This document shows, piece by piece, positions 1-8,242 of a DNA stretch of 64,000 nt. A model generated the notes under the pieces. The model saw only the letters and a list, made by a program, of their open reading frames with translations. It had not been told where the DNA came from and ran no database searches. Origin of the DNA: Chitinophagaceae bacterium (GTDB lineage: Bacteria; Bacteroidota; Bacteroidia; Chitinophagales; Chitinophagaceae); the NCBI GenBank assembly GCA_016703625.1, contig JADJBP010000011.1, forward strand, positions 1-64,000, written 5' to 3'. Both the position numbers and the translations under genes were made by a program. Numbering within the stretch: position 1 is the stretch's first letter; the number at the start of each line of letters is the position of its first letter.

Positions 1-994
1 CGGTTGCGGATATTATCCAGTCCCAGCCCCGTGGAAATTTCCTTGGGGCCGCTCTTCTTTTTATTGCGGCAGTAAAAGTACAAATGGTCATGATCAACAG
101 AAAGTTTTATTTCAATGGGATGCTCGGGGCGCTGCAGGTCGCCGTGCTTAAAGGCATTCTCCACAATAGTGATGAGCACAAAGGGAATGATCTGGGCGCC
201 ATTGAGCACGCCGTTCACTTCAAAATTCACATTGAGGTTATTGCTGAACCTGAGCTGGTTGATCTTGATCACATTCCGCACGTGTTCAATCTCATCTTTC
301 AGCGGCGCTTTATCATCGGTACCCGTTGCTTCATTAAGGGCATAGCGCATGATATCACTCAGGGTTAAGATCCCTTCAGATAATTCGGGAGAATAAGGCA
401 GTGATTTGGCGTATAAAAAATTCAGTGTGTTGTGCAGGAAATGCGGGTTGATCTGCGATTTTAAAAATTTAAAATTGGCCTGCGATTTATCCACTTCCAG
501 CTGCATCTTTTGCGCCTCCAGTATCTTGCGTTCCTTCTTTTCATCCCGCAGGTTATTCAGGTAAGCCAGCAGTATGGAAACGCAGGTAAGAAAAATGGAA
601 GATACAGCATAAGAGAAAATGAATATCGCCGGCTGGGGGATCGTTGCTTTTTCACCGCTGCTATTTTCAGGGAACAGGAAATGCCTGGCCGCATAATAAC
701 CAAAACACCGATGATCATGACCCCGGCAGCGCGGATATAGTAAAATGCCCGGCTCTTCTTAACCATCAGCCTGTTGAAATGGTTCAGCGAAAAATAATAA
801 AAGATGGTTTGAAAAATAAGTCCAAACAGTTCCTTGCCCAGGTAATTTGCAGTGAGCATATTCCTGTTGTTGTCTTTATATTCCGAAGTTTGTAAAAAGG
901 TAATGACCAAAAACCCCACGATGAATAATAACAGGTTAACGGCCAATACCACCAGGAACACTTTTAATAAGGTATATCTTTTTGAAGCCTGCAT
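1..994 (-). CDS. LytS/YehU-type sensor histidine kinase (partial, frameshifted)
   Basis: Membrane sensor kinase of the His_kinase (PF06580) family, which usually pairs with a LytTR response regulator. The N-terminal part (residues 1 to about 105) has hydrophobic segments. A one-base frame change near 680-690 leads to another membrane segment, a short coiled linker (DEKKERKILEAQK) and the H-box INPHFLHNTLN with the phospho-accepting His, then the N-box region (VENAFKHG). The window edge cuts the gene inside the ATP-binding domain, at a G-box-like STGLGLDNIRN. The start at 994 is the first Met before the first membrane helix. Seen: motifs and frameshift. Inferred: pairing with a LytTR regulator beyond the edge. 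Confidence 0.85.
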
Positions 995-1017
995 GATACT
1001 AAGTTAAGAATTTATGA

Positions 1018-1051
1018 GTTAGGAGTCGGGAGTCGGGAGTTGGGAGTTGGG
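1018..1051. repeat. 7-bp tandem repeat, GGAGTCG/GGAGTTG type
   Basis: Intergenic run of about five heptamers (GGAGTCG, GGAGTCG, GGAGTTG, GGAGTTG) between the kinase start and the end of the TonB gene. An inverted counterpart lies at 1184-1232, so the two could fold together. Belongs to the GGANNNN family seen at four other loci here. Confidence 0.8.
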
Positions 1052-1183
1052 GAGACTTCAACGTTTTTATTTATTTGAAATTTTTAAAAGTAGCTGGCCT
1101 GCCCAGTGAAATTCTTTGAACAGGCCAGCATACTTTAATTTCATTGCTATACTTTCCTGAGTTAAAAATTCGAAACCCGCGTC

Positions 1184-1232
1184 AACAACTCCCGACTAAT
1201 GACTCCTATCCCGACTCCTGACTTGACTTACT
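1184..1232. repeat. Inverted counterpart of the GGAGTCG heptamer repeat
   Basis: Read on the minus strand this is AGTCAGG AGTCGGG followed by degenerate copies ending in AGTCGGGAGTTG, complementary to 1018-1051. It overlaps the 3' end of the TonB-receptor gene, so the repeat encodes that protein's last residues (QESG) and its stop codon. Confidence 0.75.
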
Positions 1233-3683
1233 TAGTCCAACACCCGGCGCCACTCCGCCACCACCCTGCGCTCTTTTTGATTCATCATCTGCACCGGTAC
1301 TACGCTGGCGTGCAGCTTTTACCTGGCTGCTGCCAAAGCGGTACACAAAATTCAATTTAAACTGCCTGCTTTCCCACCGGGCACGTATATCACTGCGCTG
1401 TCCTGCAAAATCACTTACTCCCCTGAATTTAAGGGTTTGAAAAATATCACTTACAGAAGCTTTAAAGGTTCCTTTTCCTTTCAACACCTGTTTTTGCAAA
1501 CCGGCATCAACACTCCACAATGATCTGGCTTTAACGGTTCCCTGGTAAACAGTTGGTGCATTGTAAAAACCGGTTAACTCAGCCGTAAATGTTTTCGCAA
1601 ATTTTATGCTGTTCTGCACATACATACTCAGCCCGGTTGCTTTTACATTGATCTGCCTGCCTGTACCAAAGTCGGCCTGGTAACTGGTGTAAAAACTGTT
1701 CACATTGGCAAACAGGCTGTATGCTTTATAGCGGAAAGGATAGCTGATGTTCAGGCTCACAATATCCTGGGTAGCTAAATTTCTTTTGGAGATGAATGCC
1801 TTTGAGCCTTCTGCTGTATCAAATACCTGCGTGAACAGGTCTTTAACATGGCTGTAATTCAATGTAGTGGTCAGTTTATATTTATAGGTATTGGTTAAGC
1901 CAATACTATTAGTGTATTGCGGGCGCAGGTTGATATTGCCTTTCTGAAAAGTATATTCATCCAGCTTGAATTCAAAAGGATTCAGGTCCTGGTAACCGGG
2001 ACGGTCGATCCTCCTGCTGTATGTTAAACTGAACTGGTTGGTTGGTTTTTTATTGAAGGTAATGGATGCACTCGGAAAGAGATCGGTGTAGCTGCGTTTA
2101 AAGGTTTCGCTGTATGCAACATAACCGCCAGCCCCGGGTTTTTGCCCGTTGGATAAACCTTCAGAACCGGTATGCTCCATTCTTAAACCTGCCTGCAACG
2201 TAATGCCTTTAAAAGCACGGTTGTAGTTTACATATAATGCACTGATATTTTCTTTATACTCAAAACGGTTGCTGCGGTCTTTATCGAGCCGATCATTTCC
2301 GGCAATAACATCGTAACGCTGAAAATCATTGTCCGTTTTTACAAAAGCTGTTTTTCCGCCAAAGCCCAGTGTGCCTTTTTTAAAGGGCTGTTCCCAATCG
2401 GCTTTCAGGGAATTGATGCTGATATCGGTTGGTGCGATCATCCTGTACACTACACTGCTTAAAATAGTTTTGCCTGTGGCATCATAATAATAATTGGGTT
2501 GAAATTGATTGGTGTTGATATCAAAGCTTCCGTGGTCGGCATTTACAACCAGGCTTTTACCCTTTCCGTTATTAAAACTGTAGTTCAGGTTTACATTTAC
2601 ATTATTCCTTTTCATCACACTGGAATTATCTGCAACCAGTAACCGGTCTACGGTATTGGTAGGTATGTATGTTATGGGTGTAACACTTTTGTTTTTTATG
2701 GCAGGGTCGCTTAAAGAACCATTAACCAATACGCCAATGGTATTTTTCTGATCCATAAAATAATCCAGCCCGGCTTTAAAATTATGGCTCCTGTTATCTA
2801 CATGCACGATCGCTTCCTGGTTAAACAAACTGTCGGCCACGCTGCGGCTGATATTGAGGTTGTTCTCCATGCGGCCTTTGTTGAATCCGTATGTACCAAA
2901 GAGGTTTATTTTTTTATTACGGTAGTTTAAATTTACCCCGGCATTGTATTTCGCATATTCGCCGATATTCCATCCTGCATTTACCGATCCGTTGGTACCG
3001 AAGGATTTATTTTTCTTTAGCCGGATATTGATGATACCGGCATTACCGGCTGCTTCATATTTTGCAGAGGGGTTGGCAATGATCTCAATGGCTTCTACCT
3101 GTGATGAATTCAATGACCGCAGGTAAGCTGCCAGGTCCTGGCCGCTAAGTGGCGAAGGTTTTCCGTCGATATATACCTGTACCCCGTTCTTGCCGCTAAG
3201 GCTGAGGTTGTCATCTTTATCCACCAATACGCCCGGTGATTTGCGCAGCAGTTCCAGTGCATCGCTGCCAACAGCATTGATGGTACCTTCCACATTCACG
3301 ATCATTTTATCTGCTTTGATCTCCACCAGTGGCTTTTGTGCAACTACCACCACCTCTTTTAAATTACCGGATGATTTGGTGAGTTTAAGTTCGGGAACCT
3401 TGATGGCATCGGTACCCACTTCAATGGGTTCAGAAAATGCGGGCAGGTGATCAACATAACTGGCTTTAACCAGGTAACTGCCTGCTTTAACGGTTGAAAA
3501 AAGATAATCGCCGGTTGCTGCAGTAACTGCCAGTTTAACAATGGCAGAATCTTTGGCAGCCAGCAGGCTGATAGTGGCTCCTTTTACAGGAACACCCTGT
3601 GCGTCTTTTGTGTTACCGCTTACCTGTGCATGGCTGTTTACAGCGAAGATGCCGGCAAGGAGTGATAAAATTAATTGTCTCAT
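1206..3683 (-). CDS. TonB-dependent outer-membrane receptor (OMP_b-brl_3 family)
   Basis: Outer-membrane beta-barrel protein of 825 residues. It has a signal peptide (residues 1-19, cleavage after SHA), a carboxypeptidase-regulatory-like beta-sandwich (about 20-105), a plug domain (about 120-220, with VQVYIDGKPSPLSG and the IEIIANPSAKYEAAGNAGII signature), and a long barrel of aromatic-rich strands. This group lacks a SusD partner and is usually a general TonB-linked or structural outer-membrane protein, so no substrate can be assigned. The C-terminal tail (about 35 residues, RSTGADDESKRAQGGGG) looks disordered and ends inside a heptamer repeat. A TAGGTTTG -7 box lies 38 bp upstream. No SusD gene is adjacent. 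Confidence 0.88.
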   Translation of the reverse strand: MRQLILSLLAGIFAVNSHAQVSGNTKDAQGVPVKGATISLLAAKDSAIVKLAVTAATGDYLFSTVKAGSYLVKASYVDHLPAFSEPIEVGTDAIKVPELKLTKSSGNLKEVVVVAQKPLVEIKADKMIVNVEGTINAVGSDALELLRKSPGVLVDKDDNLSLSGKNGVQVYIDGKPSPLSGQDLAAYLRSLNSSQVEAIEIIANPSAKYEAAGNAGIINIRLKKNKSFGTNGSVNAGWNIGEYAKYNAGVNLNYRNKKINLFGTYGFNKGRMENNLNISRSVADSLFNQEAIVHVDNRSHNFKAGLDYFMDQKNTIGVLVNGSLSDPAIKNKSVTPITYIPTNTVDRLLVADNSSVMKRNNVNVNLNYSFNNGKGKSLVVNADHGSFDINTNQFQPNYYYDATGKTILSSVVYRMIAPTDISINSLKADWEQPFKKGTLGFGGKTAFVKTDNDFQRYDVIAGNDRLDKDRSNRFEYKENISALYVNYNRAFKGITLQAGLRMEHTGSEGLSNGQKPGAGGYVAYSETFKRSYTDLFPSASITFNKKPTNQFSLTYSRRIDRPGYQDLNPFEFKLDEYTFQKGNINLRPQYTNSIGLTNTYKYKLTTTLNYSHVKDLFTQVFDTAEGSKAFISKRNLATQDIVSLNISYPFRYKAYSLFANVNSFYTSYQADFGTGRQINVKATGLSMYVQNSIKFAKTFTAELTGFYNAPTVYQGTVKARSLWSVDAGLQKQVLKGKGTFKASVSDIFQTLKFRGVSDFAGQRSDIRARWESRQFKLNFVYRFGSSQVKAARQRSTGADDESKRAQGGGGVAPGVGLSKSSQESG

Positions 3684-3720
3684 AATAATTTGTTTTTATG
3701 GTTAACTTTTTTTGATAGTG

Positions 3721-3728
3721 CAAACCTA
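3721..3728 (-). promoter_or_regulatory. -7 box TAGGTTTG upstream of the TonB receptor
   Basis: Perfect match to the Bacteroidota -7 consensus TAnnTTTG on the minus strand, 38 bp before the start codon at 3683. No clear TTTG -33 box is visible at the usual 19-21 bp spacing. The rest of 3729-4019 shows no gene. Confidence 0.55.
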
Positions 3729-4019
3729 TAATCGCACGTTCCCTTTTTAAAAAATGTTACACAAAACGGGGTTTTCTGTATGCGAAACCGGTTTTTTGGG
3801 GGTAAATGCCCCGGATTGGAACATAAAAAAGGGACCCTGACGAGGTTACCTGTGAGAGGTATTGAAATAAAAAATATCAATTATTTCCACGGAGAATACT
3901 GAAAACATTTCCCTTTTCCACATACAATACACATTTGCTGTGCAACACAATTCCATAACACAAGCTTTACCATTTCTTTACGTTATAGGTGGAAATTCAA
4001 TCATTGAAAAAACTTATAC

Positions 4020-4298
4020 ATGCTGCCATCTAAAACCGTGTTGTCTCTCACCATTGATCTGCTGGCCCATAATGCCTTTAACCATTTAAAGGATGAAGAC
4101 ATTTCGGCCCTGCATCATTTGATCGTTAAACTGCAGGAGCCCCTGACTGCTATTCAGCAAAACCTGTTACTTACATTCTGGAACCATGCCTATACCGGTG
4201 ACCTGCCTGCGGCTTTGCTTTACCGTTGCAATACCGTTCTGCAACAGCTTGGCCGCAACCCGTTGGAGGAAATGATGGTGGAGGTGGAGATGTATTAA
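4020..4298 (+). CDS. Small unknown protein (92 aa)
   Basis: Not recognised. The predicted product is 92 residues, mostly helical (LLAHNAFNHLKDEDISALHH, then an amphipathic stretch to RNPLEEMMVEVEMY), with no signal peptide, membrane helix or cysteine pair. It stands alone between a divergent TonB receptor and a 460-bp non-coding stretch. Codon use and Leu richness look normal for this genome, which supports a real gene. No strong ribosome site or TAnnTTTG box is visible just upstream. Confidence 0.55.
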   Translation: MLPSKTVLSLTIDLLAHNAFNHLKDEDISALHHLIVKLQEPLTAIQQNLLLTFWNHAYTGDLPAALLYRCNTVLQQLGRNPLEEMMVEVEMY

Positions 4299-4759
4299 TT
4301 TCTTATTTTACTTTTTGTCTTGACACAATACTTCGACTACGCTCAGTAGTAACAAAAAAGTCAAGAACGAAACGATATACAACCCGTTTCGTTCAGTAGC
4401 TATGTTCATCATTTGTACTACTGTAGCTTCAGCATATGTCCTTTACTCTTAATTTCAAAACAGTATGCTATAGTAAAATCCTCTTTTACAATTTACATAG
4501 AATAATATCAGCTATGCAGTATACTCTTAATTCCTAAGAGTAGAATTACAAATGCCGAAGTCACAGTAGCACTAAAGCTAAATCAGGGAACCATCTCCAA
4601 ATCGGGATGTAATCGATTTGGAGTGCCCTTGGTTTACTTTTTGGGCAAGCAAAAAAGTGACAACAATAATCAGAATGCCTTATAAAAAAGAATCTTCATA
4701 TATCTAGATATAAAAAAGATTGGCCAATTTCTCAGCCAATCTTTTTTCACGCCAGCCTG
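4299..4759. other. Gene-free region with several inverted repeats
   Basis: No convincing ORF. It contains CTTCGACTACGCTCAG (4331-4346), similar to dispersed intergenic repeats common in bacteria. Perfect inverted repeats are GAACGAAACG/CGTTTCGTTC (4365-4374 and 4385-4394) and CTCCAAATCG/CGATTTGGAG (4595-4604 and 4614-4623). A near-perfect one is ACTTTTT-GGGCAAGC-AAAAAAGT (4636-4658). The terminator at 4712-4747 follows. This looks like a repeat-accumulation zone or the remains of a small mobile unit. Confidence 0.5.
4712..4747. terminator. Bidirectional intrinsic terminator
   Basis: Perfect 13-bp stem AAAAAAGATTGGC / GCCAATCTTTTTT around a 10-nt loop, with U-tracts in both directions. It lies just downstream of the histone-H1-like gene on the minus strand. 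Confidence 0.85.
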
Positions 4760-5610
4760 TTATTTAATCTGTGGTTTACCAACAGGCCTCCCAACTGCAC
4801 ATGTATATATGGAGGTAGTGTCTGCAGGATGCTGTGCATACTTATTTACGCCAAAGCGGTTTTTTACCCGAATGCTGCCTGGAACCCTTCCGCGCAGAAG
4901 AAATTTGCATGTTGCTGTGCGGGTCACCCTTGGCTGTTGCTTTGTTAAAAGCATTTCTGTCAAATAGGGTAGACGGGTTTTCTGTTACCAGCGGCGCTTC
5001 ATCCAATCCGTCACCTGGTACCATCATCTGGTGCCTGTCGGATTCTATATTGGCCGCCTTACCCACCAGGTCATCGGGCGATGGTATAACAGGAACAGTT
5101 GGTAATGGTGTGTCAACTGGTATAACGGTTGGTATGGTTTTTTGTACCGGTACAGTTACCTTCCTCCTTATCGGTGAGGCTGGTTTTACGGCTTTAGGCG
5201 GTACAACTTTTATTACGGCTTTCTTTACAACCGGTTTTTTTGCAGACCGCAAGGCACTGTGAGCAATTTTATTTATAGTCTTCTTTACTGACTTTTTAGG
5301 CGCTGCTTTTTTTACAATCTTCTTTACTGACCTTTTAGGCGCTGCCTTTTTTACAATCTTCTTTACTGACTTTAGGCGCTGCCTTTTACAATCTTTTTGC
5401 TGGTTTTAGGCGCTGCTTTTTTACAATCTTCTTTACTGACTTTTTAGGTGCTGCCTTTTTACAATCTTTTGCTGGTTTTTTAGGCGCTGCTTTTTTTACA
5501 ATCTTTTTACTGACTTTTTAGGTGCTGCCTTTTTTACAATCTTTTTTGCTGGTTTTTTGGCGGCCACTTTTTTAGGGGCAGCTTTCTTGCAGGTTTGTTT
5601 TTTTTGCCAT
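4760..5610 (-). CDS. Histone-H1-like Lys/Ala/Pro-rich protein, frameshifted
   Basis: A basic, low-complexity protein of the bacterial H1-like type, probably DNA-binding. The start at 5610 reads MAKKTN, then a frame change gives KKAAPKKVAAKKPAKK. This is followed by about seven to eight copies of a 13-residue unit close to KIVKKAAPKKSVK, encoded by a 39-bp DNA repeat (about 5280-5560). The unique C-terminal part (RSAKKPVVKKAVIKVV, then a Pro/Thr/Val linker and a polar tail) is intact in one frame to 4842, or to 4760 with a shift at a six-A run. Several homopolymers vary in length between copies and break the frame repeatedly. Inference: either repeat slippage or assembly error; no single ORF survives. 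Confidence 0.6.
5280..5600. repeat. 39-bp tandem repeat encoding KIVKKAAPKKSVK units
   Basis: About seven to eight imperfect copies of a 39-bp unit (minus strand AAGATTGTAAAAAAAGCAGC and onward). Copies differ mainly in the lengths of T runs (four to eight) and by a few missing bases, so successive units fall in different frames. Confidence 0.8.
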
Positions 5611-5721
5611 GATCTGATTTTTTAGAAATGCGTGGTGAAGGGAAATACTGTTAATACAGTATACCAAAACTGTGCCATTAACAAACAATAAATACCGGTA
5701 CACAGCATAACCTGGTATTAC

Positions 5722-5747
5722 AAAAAAACCGCTTTATTGCAAAGCGG
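5722..5747 (-). terminator. Intrinsic terminator after the Kef-type antiporter
   Basis: On the minus strand, CCGCTTT-GCAAT-AAAGCGG followed by seven T's, 25 bp past the antiporter stop codon. Confidence 0.8.
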
Positions 5748-5771
5748 GCTAAATTAATTAAACACAGTTGT

Positions 5772-8024
5772 TTATTTAATATCCCCTGCCACTGTTTTAT
5801 GTTTGCGGTTTTCATTGGCCAGTACCAGCAGCCTTTTTACATTACCCACTACCCACACAATATCATCCTCTTCAAATACCAGGCTTGAGGGTGGATTTAA
5901 GATGCGGTTGCCGTTTCGTTCTATGCCGGCCACGATCCCTTTTGCCCTTTCGCGTATGCCCGACTCCCTGATGTTTTGGCCCAGCAGGAAAGAATCTTTT
6001 TTTATAACCAGTTGTTTCAGAACCACATCCTGCTTTTGCTGCAGTTTATTGCGGGTAAAGGGCTGTGCCTCTATAAAAAACCGGAATGCCTTTAACTGCT
6101 CATCGGTACCTATGGCCGAAAGCAGGTCGCCGGGGAAAATGCGCTCGTCCCTGGAGGGTACGGTTATTACCCTGCTGCCCCGTTCTATCATGGCAATATT
6201 GATATCAAACTGTTCACGCAGCTGCAGTTCTTCCAGTGTTTTACCGATGGCGGGGCTGTCTGCTTCAATTTCAAACTGGGCAAAGTGGGCATCCCAGGGC
6301 GCCAGTTCATGTTCGGGCTTTGGTTGTTTCTGCATGGTTTCATTTTCATGCAGGTTTTCCAGGAACCGGTTCTCGATCCGGAAATAATAGGATTGCAGGC
6401 GCCTGGAAAAGACCAGGAGCAGGATTATGATGACGGCTGCTGCTATCCATGCAATAACAGGCGTAAACAAACGGTCGGATAAAATCCCGATAAACAGTAT
6501 GCCAAGTCCCATGCGTACTATTTCCAGCATGACCATGGGGCCACGGAATTTATTTTCTGTCCATACCCTGGTATGTGCTTCCCGGTCTGTACGCTTTACC
6601 GTTAGTCCCCATAAAAACGGCGCCATGAACAGCAGGCTGATGATGATGGTAATGGCAGAACCCCAGTGATTGTTGCTGAATAAAGGATAAAGGTATTCCA
6701 GCGATAATAAAATAATGCCGAGTATCACCAGTGAATTAACCACGATATTGGTGATATATGAACGCAAGACCAGCCTCCAGTCGCTTACCGATGTGATAGC
6801 CTGGGCGCCAGCACTGTACCGTACCATTTTTTCCTTCCAGTTTTCGGGTAATATTTTTTGTACCCCTTTATAAAATCGTTCCGAAAGCCGGATCATATAA
6901 GGTGTTGTAAATGCCGTGATCACCGAAATGGCTACTGCAATGGGATATAAAAAATTACTGGTAACCTGCAGCGTAAGTCCCAATGTGGCAATAATGAATG
7001 AAAACTCGCCGATCTGCGACAGGCTCATACCCGACTGAATGGAAGTTTTTAAAGGCTGACCGGAAATGACGGCGCTGATCGTTACGAACATGGGTTTCCC
7101 GATCAGCAAAACCAGTACGCCGGCAATGATGGGACCTGTGTACTCAACCAGCATCTGCGGGTTGATCATCATGCCTACCGAAACAAAAAAAATGGCCCCG
7201 AATAAATTTTTTACCGGGGTAAGCAGGCTCTCGATCTTTTTACCCTGCAGGGTTTCGGCCAGTATGGACCCCATGATAAATGCACCCAGCGCTGATGAAA
7301 AACCGGCCTGCGCAGCCAGGTATACCATGCCAAAACAAAGTGCCAGCGAAAAGATCAGCATCATTTCATCATTCATCAGCGTTTGAAGGCGCTTTAATAA
7401 ACTGGGAATAAAAAATATGCCCGATAAAAACCAGAGTCCCAGGAAGAATGCAAGTTTTAAAATAGATGCGATCATCTCGGCTCCTTCAAACTGCTGGCTA
7501 ACGGCTACTGTTGACAGCAATACCATCAGTAAAACTGCCACCAGGTCCTCAATAATTAAAACTCCCAGTACCACGCTGGCAAACTGCTGGCTTTTTACAC
7601 CGAGTTCACCAAAAGCACGGATGATGATGGTGGTGGAGGCGATACATAAAATACCGCCAAAGAAAATGCAATCCATGAAAGACCAGCCCATCAGTTTACC
7701 GATACCATACCCGACGGCCATGGTGGCCATCACTTCTATAATGGCCGTGATGGCAGCCGTACCGCCAACCTTTACCAGTTTTTTGAAACTGAATTCCAGG
7801 CCAAGACCAAACAACAGGAATATCACCCCGATATCGGCCCAGCCCTGTATATTTTCAATTTCGTGTATGGTAGGCAGCAGGTGAAAATGCGGGCCCACCA
7901 AAAAACCTGCAATGATATAACCCAATACCAATGGTTGTTTAAGCCACCTGAATAAAATGGTTACCACAGCGGCTGCACCAAGTATAAGTGCCAGGTCTGA
8001 TATCAATGCCGGTAAATGGATCAT
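5772..8024 (-). CDS. Kef-type monovalent cation:proton antiporter with TrkA-C domains
   Basis: CPA2-family antiporter of 750 residues, in the inner membrane. The Na+/H+ exchanger domain occupies residues about 10-390 with many hydrophobic segments (GVIFLLFGLGLEFSFKKL is the conserved helix after the first crossover, and GVLIIEDLVAVLLMV holds the paired acidic residues expected in CPA2 ion binding). A second membrane block spans about 415-560. Two cytoplasmic TrkA_C-like ligand-sensing modules follow (about 590-665 and 675-745; each has a GDLL or EDDIVWVVG segment). No complete TrkA-N nucleotide-binding domain is apparent. Probably exports K+ or Na+ in exchange for H+ under pH or osmotic control. 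Single-gene unit with its own terminator. Confidence 0.88.
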   Translation of the reverse strand: MIHLPALISDLALILGAAAVVTILFRWLKQPLVLGYIIAGFLVGPHFHLLPTIHEIENIQGWADIGVIFLLFGLGLEFSFKKLVKVGGTAAITAIIEVMATMAVGYGIGKLMGWSFMDCIFFGGILCIASTTIIIRAFGELGVKSQQFASVVLGVLIIEDLVAVLLMVLLSTVAVSQQFEGAEMIASILKLAFFLGLWFLSGIFFIPSLLKRLQTLMNDEMMLIFSLALCFGMVYLAAQAGFSSALGAFIMGSILAETLQGKKIESLLTPVKNLFGAIFFVSVGMMINPQMLVEYTGPIIAGVLVLLIGKPMFVTISAVISGQPLKTSIQSGMSLSQIGEFSFIIATLGLTLQVTSNFLYPIAVAISVITAFTTPYMIRLSERFYKGVQKILPENWKEKMVRYSAGAQAITSVSDWRLVLRSYITNIVVNSLVILGIILLSLEYLYPLFSNNHWGSAITIIISLLFMAPFLWGLTVKRTDREAHTRVWTENKFRGPMVMLEIVRMGLGILFIGILSDRLFTPVIAWIAAAVIIILLLVFSRRLQSYYFRIENRFLENLHENETMQKQPKPEHELAPWDAHFAQFEIEADSPAIGKTLEELQLREQFDINIAMIERGSRVITVPSRDERIFPGDLLSAIGTDEQLKAFRFFIEAQPFTRNKLQQKQDVVLKQLVIKKDSFLLGQNIRESGIRERAKGIVAGIERNGNRILNPPSSLVFEEDDIVWVVGNVKRLLVLANENRKHKTVAGDIK

Positions 8025-8187
8025 GTTTATTGGTTTCTCTTTTTATTCACCCGTACATTCCGGGCTTCTGCTTACAGCAAATAAATAAATTTTTATGATA
8101 TTGCTGTGGAATGTAATCTACAAAATTTATGTGGTTTATCGGCTCACTGCATACCCGGTAATGAAGCTGTTTGGCAATTATAATACA

Positions 8188-8222
8188 TAAAAAAACACTT
8201 CGTTTTAATGAAGTGTTTTTAA
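8188..8222. terminator. Bidirectional intrinsic terminator
   Basis: AAAAAACACTT / AAGTGTTTTT stem with a short loop (CGTTTTAATG), 20 bp downstream of the acyl-CoA dehydrogenase stop on the minus strand. Confidence 0.8.
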
Positions 8223-8242
8223 AATAATTGAACCGGAAATTT

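Noticed and set aside
4834..5262. Plus-strand ORF of 142 residues opposite the H1-like gene
   Set aside because: Hydrophobic low-complexity shadow of a Lys/Pro-rich gene; no start signals and the minus frame has the recognisable composition.
5280..5600. CRISPR array from regularly spaced repeats
   Set aside because: Units are contiguous coding repeats without unique spacers and no cas genes are present.
5803..7884. Several plus-strand ORFs inside the antiporter gene
   Set aside because: Serine/methionine-rich antisense shadows of membrane helices.
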